From Elephas maximus indicus (taxonomy: Eukaryota; Chordata; Mammalia; Proboscidea; Elephantidae): a stretch of 64,000 bases of DNA. This document shows, in pieces, positions 57,133 through 64,000 of this stretch. The DNA lies in the NCBI RefSeq assembly GCF_024166365.1, contig NC_064830.1, positions 90,698,968 through 90,762,967 on the forward strand, written 5' to 3'. A program made the position numbers and the translations under genes. The stretch's first letter is position 1; each line of letters starts with the position of its first letter. Below the pieces are notes generated by a model. That model was given only the letters and a program-made list of their open reading frames with translations. It had not been told where the DNA came from and did no database searches.

Positions 57133-58092
57133 GAATAACTTCTAGGCAGATCTGGAACGCCCTAATGGATCTATCAGGTGCTAGGCCATCTTCCCAATGA
57201 ATTGGAAGACCTTTATATTTTCACATATCTGTCAAACTTTCTCAGGGATGACTGTCTTTGTACAGAACCAGGCACAATGCCAGAGTGATTTTTCATATGT
57301 ATAAAAATTGTTACATTAAATGAGAGCATTTATAACACATTTTCCTTGTATGAAAGAGCTCTAGTCAAGGTACTAGACTACTGTTCTAGGAATAGGTCCA
57401 GGAACCTGCTTGTGGGTACTGTTGACTGAGGCCTGAGGTCATCTCATTTTTAATAGTGCTGTGACTAGTGTCGAGGAGGGGGCCACGGCTCTGTATGTGT
57501 ATGGGTTGTTGATGGGTTTCAGGCTCCTTGGCAATGGCAAGTGAGAAGACTGTCCTAGGAGGTGAATGAAAGGACCAGAGATTGTTTAAACCAATGTTCC
57601 CCTTGAATGGGGTCCCCAGAAGCCAAGAGGGTCGGCTTCCAGAAAGGACATCTGATGTCCCAAACTAATACAGAAGATCCATTTAATGTGGTCACAGAGA
57701 ACAACCAAAATATTCCAAATCCAGAATTAGGTTATAGAGCCTCACAGATTGGACTGTAGATTGATCCTATGTTTGAAATTAGGGTTCTCTTGAAATAATC
57801 AGGATTCACAGATGCTCTCAGTTTGGGCAATTTGTGTCTGGCGAAAAGTGGTACTTCAAGGTCTACAGACTTGGGTCTGGTGGGGCCTCTGATGAGCTGC
57901 CTGAACTTAAACAAGTCATTTAATCACCGAGAATCTCGGTTTCCTCCTCCGAGGAATGAGAACAAAAATTATATCTTCCTCCCAGAGTTACTGTGAAGAT
58001 TCAGTGTATGCCAAAGCCTTTTACGGTCTACAACTCTCATCATTAATAGGTAAAAGGAGAGGGGGCCAGGATCCCCAACCTGTTCATCCCTC
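57133..58092. other. Between ITGAD and COX6A2
   Basis: Convergent 3' ends meet here. It includes the ITGAD 3' flank, a MIR-like fragment at about 57880-58010 (AACAAGTCATTTAATCACCG, CTCGGTTTCCTCCTCC), and no other gene. Confidence 0.55.
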
Positions 58093-58252
58093 CAAAAAAC
58101 CAAAAACCTGCTGCCAAGTGGAGTCAATTCCGACCCATAGGGACCCTATAGGACAGAGTAGAGCTGCCCCACAGAGTTTCCAAGGAGCGGCTGGTGGATT
58201 CAAACTGCCGACCTTTTGGTTAGCAGCTTAGCTCTTAACCACTGTGCCCTCC
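58093..58252 (-). repeat. AfroSINE, short type
   Basis: Starts AAAAACCTGCTGCCAAGTGG and ends TTAACCACTGTGCCCTCC, about 170 bp downstream of the COX6A2 polyadenylation signal. Confidence 0.88.
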
Positions 58253-58423
58253 TGCACCTTCCAAATCAGGGACACGGTGGGAAAAGCTACAGCCTCAGGA
58301 CGCACGTGGAACGCAGACCACTCTGTGCGCATGAGCCAAATGCAACTCCTGCCAAAGCCTCCACGCACCCACCGCGCCACCCCATTCTCCCCACTGAGCC
58401 TGCCGACACGAAGCGTTTAGTCC

Positions 58424-58429
58424 TTTATT
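58424..58429 (-). terminator. COX6A2: COX6A2 polyadenylation signal
   Basis: AATAAA on the minus strand (TTTATT at 58424-58429) begins only 11 nt after the stop codon, so the 3' UTR should be about 30 nt. This is the only consensus signal before the SINE. Confidence 0.75.
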
Positions 58430-58440
58430 GCGCCAGGGCC

Positions 58441-59050
58441 TCAGGGAGTTTCGTAGCCGGTGGGAAGAGCGTTGACGCGGGGATTGTGGAAGAGAGTGTG
58501 GTTGCCGTCACCCCAGGAGTAGGGCTGTGGAAAGAGGGCCAGCAAGTTGTCAGGGCTGCTCCGGGGGTCCCCGCTGCTGTCCCCTCGCCCACCCGCTCGT
58601 TCCCGCCCCTGAGCCGAAGCCTCGGGCCCCGTTACCTTGGTGCGGATACGGAGGTGGTGGTAGGGGATGAACTCAGGGCGCGCGCGGTGGCCCGAGTGGA
58701 GCCAGGAGTTGATGGTGCAGATGGCCACGCTCGGGAGCGCCAGCATGAAGCTCAGGAGGCGCCAGGTTTTGGCTGGGCCCAGGGAAAGAGGAGTGTGAGA
58801 TGAGTGAGAAGCGGGAAGGGCAAAAATGGGTGGCTGGGCCCGGGCTTTCGGGAGGTCTGAGGGGGAGGGGTTGGCTGCTGGGGGTGTTGCCGGTCCTGGA
58901 GGTTGGCGGGGGCTGCGGGGGTGGAGGTAGGTGGGCAACGTCAGGAAGTCACAGAGTCAGATCCCGGCCCCACTCACCTCCAGCTCCTCCGTGGTCTCCC
59001 TTGGCTGCAGTCGCTAAGCCCCGGCTCAAGGACCTCAGAGGCAGAGCCAT
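58441..59050 (-). CDS. COX6A2: Cytochrome c oxidase subunit 6A2, heart/muscle
   Basis: COX6A2 is the striated-muscle isoform of subunit VIa of complex IV in the inner mitochondrial membrane, where it helps dimerise and tune the oxidase. Three exons on the minus strand: 59050-58978 (ATG at 59050), 58772-58636 and 58524-58441 (TGA at 58443-58441), total 294 nt for 97 residues, the same as human. Introns are GT-AG. The N-terminus ([20 protein letters not shown]) is a basic, amphipathic mitochondrial presequence. Residues about 27-49 form the single membrane helix ([20 protein letters not shown]), followed by the matrix/intermembrane tail with [11 protein letters not shown], a family signature. 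The residues after the presequence and [10 protein letters not shown] favour A2 over A1. No lesion is seen. Confidence 0.96.
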
Positions 59051-59235
59051 TGCTGTGACAGAAGCTGAAAACGACAGCACTGTCCTTTCAGTCTCCTTCA
59101 CTGGGGCTTAGGTTCCCCTCCCCTCATTTTGGGCCAATCACTTGTTGAGCCTGGAACACCAGTGGCTATTTTTAGGGGTTTTCTATATTTAAAAAGGGGC
59201 CGCCTGGCATGAAGTCCTCTCCAGACAACTGCTGT
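59051..59235 (-). promoter_or_regulatory. COX6A2: COX6A2 promoter with two MEF2 sites
   Basis: Upstream of the ATG on the minus strand lie a CCAAT box (plus-strand CCAAT at 59134-59138), a perfect MEF2 consensus CTATTTTTAG at 59166-59175, a second MEF2/TATA-like site CTATATTTAA at 59183-59192, and an E-box CAACTG at 59226-59231. MEF2 plus E-box control is what is known for muscle COX6A2. The transcription start is not marked in the sequence; AT-rich 59183-59195 could also act as a TATA element. Confidence 0.7.
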
Positions 59236-59910
59236 ACTTTGGCTCTTATTTTGGCAAGGGGACCTTTAACATACAATATGTCATTCTTTTTTAAGGTTGC
59301 AGGAAATGATTTTGTTCAATACTCCTCTATTTCCAGTGCCTGGCACACAGTAGGCCTTTAATAAATATTTTTCTAGTGAATTGTCTTTTTGTGTCAGTTT
59401 TGTATCTGTAAAATTGTAATACTTCTTACCTTAAATGATTTTTGTGAATATAGGAAATGTAGTTCACTGTCTCATGTTTTTGCAAAGATCAGAAGTCACT
59501 CCATTTTTAAAAGAGAAGCAACTAAGAATCTTAGGTAGCTCACAGTATCTGTGGTAAGGCCAGTTTTTTTCTGGCCTTACCACAGATGCTGTGAGCTACT
59601 AAAAAAAAAAAAAAAAGCCAGAGAGCCCTAGAATCTGCACAGCCAGAAACAAACCATTCTGTGGGCCAGCTGCAGGGAGACACCAGCACAGTTTACACTG
59701 CTGGACACTGGATGCCCAAAATGGCATCATTGCTGCCCTGGAAACCCAGATTCTTTCACCCCATCCTCTCATAAAAATGGATTCTTCATAAAGCTTGTAT
59801 CCTCAAGTTACTCTCTTCTGAATCAAAGAATCACATAGGTGCACCAATTAGTCAACACATCCTACTGGCAAGAAAGGCTGGGAAATGAGTTCTGGCTACT
59901 GCCTTTTTGT
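59236..59910. other. COX6A2 upstream flank
   Basis: Apart from the hairpin, MIR/L2-like text occurs near 59320-59400 (CAGTGCCTGGCACACAGTAGG). No upstream exon or gene is recognised. Confidence 0.5.
59535..59599. repeat. Near-perfect 29-bp inverted repeat, 7-T loop
   Basis: Arm 1 at 59535-59563 (GTAGCTCACAGTATCTGTGG...) and arm 2 at 59571-59599 pair at 28 of 29 positions around a loop of seven T. The single mismatch would be a G-U-type wobble in one RNA strand. A 16-A run follows at 59601. It lies about 500 bp upstream of the COX6A2 start. It matches no repeat I recognise; it could be a template-switch palindrome, a small hairpin transposon or an RNA hairpin. Confidence 0.9.
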
Positions 59911-60160
59911 TGTTGTTGCCATTGTCATTGAGTATATTCCGATTCATACCAACCCTACAGGACAGAGTAGAACTGCCCCATAGGCTTTCCAAGAGAAAAA
60001 AAAAAACAATGCCCTCAAGTCGATTCCGACTCATAGTGACCGTATAAGGACAGAGTAGAACTGCCCCATAGAGTTTCCAAGGAGCGCCTGGTGAATTCGA
60101 ACTGCTGTCCTGTTGGTTAACAGCTGTAGCACTTAACCACTATGCTACTAGGGTTTCCGG
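59911..60160 (-). repeat. Two adjacent AfroSINE copies
   Basis: A partial copy (59911-59997) ends at an A run and is followed directly by a nearly complete copy (60000-60160, CAAGTCGATTCCGACTCATAG to CTATGCTACTAGGGTTTCC). The A run between them suggests the second inserted at the poly(A)/poly(T) end of the first. Confidence 0.88.
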
Positions 60161-60365
60161 CTACCGCCTTAAGGAGGCAAAAATTCTGTTGTGGGGAAAG
60201 CCCTCAAATATGGAAAGAGTATTCAAAAGATGTTGGGCAGCCACAAATCTGACAAGTGTCTACTGCAAAGTATGTTATTTTAATCTGAAAAATCTGATTA
60301 CTTGGAGGAAAAAGAAGAAAGCCTATTCATGCCTATATAAAGCCTGTATAAAAGCAGGTCAGTGG

Positions 60366-60901
60366 TAATTTCTCAAAAAACCAGAACTACCTTATGACTC
60401 AGCAATTCCACTCCTAGGCATATACCCAAAAGACTTGAAAGCAGAGACTCAAACAGAGACTTGTACACTGATGTTCATGGCAGTACAACTCACAATAGCC
60501 AAAAGGTGGAAACAACCTAAATGCCCATTAATAGATGACTGGATAAACAAACTGTGGTACATACGTATAATGGAATACTACTCACGCAGTAGAAGAAACG
60601 TCTTGATACATGCTACAACATGGATGGAGCTGGAAGACATTATGCTGAGTGAAATTAGTTAATCACGAAAGGACAAATATTGTTATGACCTCACTTATAT
60701 AAAAAGACAAGAAAAGGCAATGTATGGAGACCAAAGTTTATTAGTGGTTACCAAGGCGTGGGAGGTAGGGGGAAAGGAGGGGAGAGTTAACAGTGCTGGA
60801 AAAATTGCATTAAGGGTAGGGTTGCACAGCTGATCATTGTAATTGCTGTCAATAAGTTGTACACCTGTGAAAAGCTGAACTGGCAAAAAAAAAAAAAAAA
60901 A
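60366..60901 (+). mobile_element. 5'-truncated L1 insertion with 10-bp TSD
   Basis: The last 540 bp of an L1: decayed end of ORF2 (60435-60662, containing LMFMAVQLTIAKRWKQP), 3' UTR and an 18-A tail. The target duplication AGGTCAGTGG at 60356-60365 and 60902-60911 is exact. This 3' end is of the same group as 17942-21660 and 50250-51440. Confidence 0.92.
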
Positions 60902-61079
60902 AGGTCAGTGGAGAGCTGCAAGACAGGGCAGGGGTGATGTCTGCCTTGGTCACTGTTTTATCCTCAGCACCCAGCACAGAACCTGGCATGACCTAGGTGT
61001 TCAAAAAATATGTATTTAGTGAATGCTTGCATAACTTGACCCTAGGAATGCAAATAAATTTCCATTTAGTCAGAACAGA

Positions 61080-61545
61080 ACAGACTCCCTTTAAACCAGC
61101 CCAAGCCAGATTTGGCCCAGCCCCACATGTGCAGAAAGGCCAGCTGTGACCATCAGTTGGCCTCAACGGAGGATGCAGCAACAGGTCAACAAATCAGAAA
61201 GAAAATCATCACTCGGACCCCATTCCAAAGCGAGAGGTCCAACAAGAACCACGTTACCTCCTGTTTTCCTGGCTGCCGTAATTCCTGCAATGTCTTCCCT
61301 ACCCATTCCTTCTAGATTTTTTCCTCCCCAGTGCACTTGTACAGCTACCTTTTTGCTACCCAAATCACATATAAACCCTGCTTCTCCATAGCTCAGGAAG
61401 TCAGATCTGAAGAGCTCCCTCCTGGCTCCTTGGTCTGCACATTACCATAAAGTTACTTTCTCTTTCTCAAAAGCGGGTGCCCAGATTATTGGAAAGTCTG
61501 AACGCACTGGACAGAACCCATATTCTAGGATTCAGCAACATTTGA
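61080..61545 (+). mobile_element. Possible class I solo LTR
   Basis: The stretch has an LTR-like plan: a U3-like part, a TATA-like CATATAAACCC at 61368, an R-like part with CTCAGGAAGTCAGATCTGAAG, and ATAAAG (61448) before a T/C-rich end at 61458-61471. I cannot name the family, and no internal region adjoins it. Confidence 0.4.
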
Positions 61546-61879
61546 ACCATGTTACTTTGGTTAACCGACAGAAATACCTTTTTAGCACCACAATCCAACT
61601 GGATGCCCCAAGATCTGATCAAAGGCTGATGTGGTCATATGTACATAACCTGAATTTAATATATAAGAGAAAAAGGAGCAAGGTAGATTTTTAAGAAGGG
61701 TCTCCATACCTGCTTACACTTCCTTAGTGTTTTTTTTTTTTTTTTTGATAACCTGTAGGACAGTCAAATGTTACATAGCATTGCTAAATCATTCTTGAGC
61801 CCTCACTGAGTTATAATGAAATTCTTTCTACGTTGCTTTTTCCCAGTAGGACTTGGGAATAGCAGCCAAGAAGATGGTG

Positions 61880-62026
61880 ACCGCTGCCATCGCATCAACT
61901 CCAGCTCATAGTGACCCTATAGGACAGAGTAGAACTGGCCCATAGGGTTTCCAAGGAGCAGCTGGTGGATTCGAACTGCTGACCTTTTGGTTAGCAGTCC
62001 AACACTTAATCACTGTGCCCTCCATA
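61880..62026 (-). repeat. AfroSINE, short type
   Basis: CGCATCAACTCCAGCTCATAG to AATCACTGTGCCCTCC; the 3' end is slightly shortened. Confidence 0.88.
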
Positions 62027-63689
62027 TACAGTTTCCTCAAAACTGCTCCCCACTTATGACTATAGCTTATGAAGAAAATAGAAATCCATTTCTGGGGTAT
62101 TTTTACTTGAAAAAGGTTATAGGCTCCTTCTCTCCTTTAAATAACCCCTGAGTTTTGCTGGGTCACTGTCAAACAATCCCCTCAGCTTGGAAGCTCCCTC
62201 CTGAGCTGAGCTTTTCTCCGCCGCCGGGATTTGAATGCTTTGAGGTTGCTACCATCCTCTGCTGATACCGCCCTCATGTGGTGCACTTATCCAAGTACTC
62301 AAAGACTTCTACTGAGGCAGCCTTTTCTAGGCTGATCATGGTTTTGTCTTACTGCCTCTATGTTGAGCTGGGCAGAACCGGCTCCTGCAGACTTTGTACC
62401 CACCACTGTTGCACAAGTTACCTCTCACACAATTACTTGGGCCATGGCCAAAGCCTCCAGTTTTTACAGGTTTAGCTTCGTCTTCACTTTAGGCAGAGGG
62501 AAGAACAAACTTACCAGTTGTTAAGTAAATCCCAGAGGGCTGCATCTTAGCCCTTTTTCAGACATACCTCGGCTGCTGGTGGTGAAGGAAGTGGGGCAAA
62601 GACTCAGTGTCAGTTTCTCTTGTGCCTCTTTTCAGGGACGCTACATGCTTTTTTTACATGCTATGAACCTATTTCCCAAAGCAAAGACCAGTCATAACGT
62701 GTGGTCTATTAAGTATGAATTTTGCTTATGAGAGCCCTAGGACAGAATATTTGAAATCAGAACCGTCCCAGAAAGACAATGGCACGGGTTAACTAGGATA
62801 AACGGCAAAAGGAGCTGGAGATAAAACAGAATCGGGGAGGACCCCACCAGTGAGCTAATGGCAATAGGATGAATAGGGTCTAAAGAGGGATGACGAGTTT
62901 CCTCTGCCCTTGGAAGGGGCTGGAAACATTCTAATGGAAGTCTACTGTTTTGTGTGATCTGCCCAATATATCCGGTTGCTATGAGTTTTTTTTTTTATGA
63001 GTAGAAATCCACTTGACCGCAACGGGTTTGGTTTATGAGTAAGAAGCAACCTGACCGCAATGAGGTTTTTTTTTGTTTGTTTTTTTGGCGGGGGTGGGGC
63101 AATATAGTCACGCCATCTTCTGATAATAACACCCTGGGTTTTCTTTGTGAGCTCAATTCTCTCATTTTAAGTTCACAGTTTAGGTGGGGTTGACTCTAAC
63201 TCCCACCTGCTCTTCAAAAGGGGGGGGTCACATGGTCCAGATCTAACCAATCAGAGGGTTCCATTTTCCTGGCCATTGTGATTGGTTTAGGGAGGGAAAA
63301 GAGCCCGTGAGTCTCAATTTTGGGACTTCTTTCTTGAACTATTGAGACACAATAGTACTCCAACTGGACCTGGAGCTGCTGGAGCCTCAGGCTGGAGCCA
63401 TGGATGGAAGCCAATATCGAAGCTGTTTTTCAGAGCAGACTTGAAAGATGGGGAGAGGTCTAACCTTGTCAATGTTCTTTGAACCCCTGGATCAAGATGT
63501 GTCAGAATTGAAAAAGATCTGTACCCTTAGATTTTTCAGTTACTGAAACAACAGATCCCCCATTTGTAAAATCCAGTTTAAGATGGGTTTTAAAGTCTTA
63601 ATTAATTGTTAAACATTTTTGTGAAATTAGAATCTACAACATAAACTTTTCCCCGCAGATTTCCGATTTCTCTTTTCCTGTACTGTGAT
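62027..63689. other. Flank with decayed SINE ends, no gene seen
   Basis: Two short AfroSINE 3' ends repeat in tandem at about 62975-63075 (CCACTTGACCGCAACGGG and CAACCTGACCGCAATGAGG). Other sequence is unassigned; the frame at 63214-63414 on the minus strand has no recognisable domain. Confidence 0.5.
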
Positions 63690-63914
63690 CGAAGATCCCT
63701 GGGTGGCGCTAACAGTTTGTACTCGACTACTAACAAGAAGGTTGGCAGTTCAAACCCACCCAGCTGCGCGGCAGGAGAAAGGCCTGGAGATCTGCTTTCA
63801 TAAAGATTCCATCCAAGAAAACCCTATGGAGTTCAGTTCCACTCTGTAACACGTGGGATCCAATGAGTCAAAACTGACTGGGGAGCAATGGGTTTTGGTT
63901 TTGGTTTCTTTTGG
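63690..63914 (+). repeat. AfroSINE, variant subfamily
   Basis: Head ATCCCTGGGTGGCGCTAAC and body CACCCAGCTGCGCGGCAGGAG and GTAACACGTGGGATCC, the same variant as 41829-42040. Confidence 0.82.
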
Positions 63915-64000
63915 TACAGTGATCCATGTTATTGATGCTTTTCCCCTTAATTTAAGATTGGATTTATATCTTCTATAGATACGATAGATATAACTGCCTT

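Noticed and set aside
58216-58803. 195-codon open frame on the plus strand
   Set aside because: It is antisense to COX6A2 exons 2-3 and begins in a SINE; a GC-rich shadow frame.
59535-59599. Calling the hairpin a microRNA gene
   Set aside because: The stem length fits, but there is no evidence of expression or conservation in the sequence; left as an unexplained inverted repeat.
1-64000. CRISPR arrays, bacterial operons or prophage
   Set aside because: Split exons, SINEs and LINEs show mammalian DNA. No regularly spaced repeats of CRISPR type were seen.

Overview
The window is mammalian nuclear DNA, almost certainly from an afrotherian such as an elephant. The evidence is the more than 20 copies or pieces of the Afrotheria-type SINE (a tRNA-like head reading GTGGCGCAGTGGTTAAG and a body ending GAGTCAGAATCGACTCGATG), a 3.2 kb RTE-clade LINE, and young L1 elements. 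Genes are split into short exons with GT/GC...AG introns. The species cannot be fixed from the sequence alone.

The host genes match the beta-2 integrin alpha cluster and its neighbour in the order known from human chromosome 16: ITGAX, ITGAD, COX6A2. On the + strand, 4917-13451 carries the last 16 coding exons of ITGAX (by homology exons 15-30: end of the beta-propeller, thigh and calf domains, transmembrane segment, cytoplasmic tail). All exon phases join into one open frame of 589 residues, with a polyadenylation signal at 13778. The earlier exons lie left of the window.

From 34009 to 57132 on the + strand lie about 25 recognisable exon remnants of ITGAD. I read it as a dead unprocessed pseudogene. 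It has at least five in-frame stops, several frameshifts, a destroyed MIDAS motif in the I domain, lost splice sites, two missing exons, an in-frame propeller deletion, a lost intron, and a solo LTR 18 bp upstream of the transmembrane exon. On the - strand, 58441-59050 holds a complete, intact three-exon COX6A2 (97 residues) with two MEF2-type sites in its promoter.

The 20 kb between ITGAX and ITGAD is a stack of nested transposons: an old L1, split by a younger L1 tail, itself split by an ERV-L remnant (RNase H, integrase, dUTPase) and another LTR, followed by an 8 kb near full-length L1 with tandem promoter-like monomers. The ITGAD introns also hold an RTE element inside an MLT1-like LTR, more L1, and many SINEs. 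I see no prokaryotic operon, CRISPR array or other new multi-gene system. The points most worth following are the loss of ITGAD, the LTR beside its transmembrane exon, a GC splice donor in ITGAX, a 29-bp near-perfect hairpin upstream of COX6A2, and the layered transposon history.
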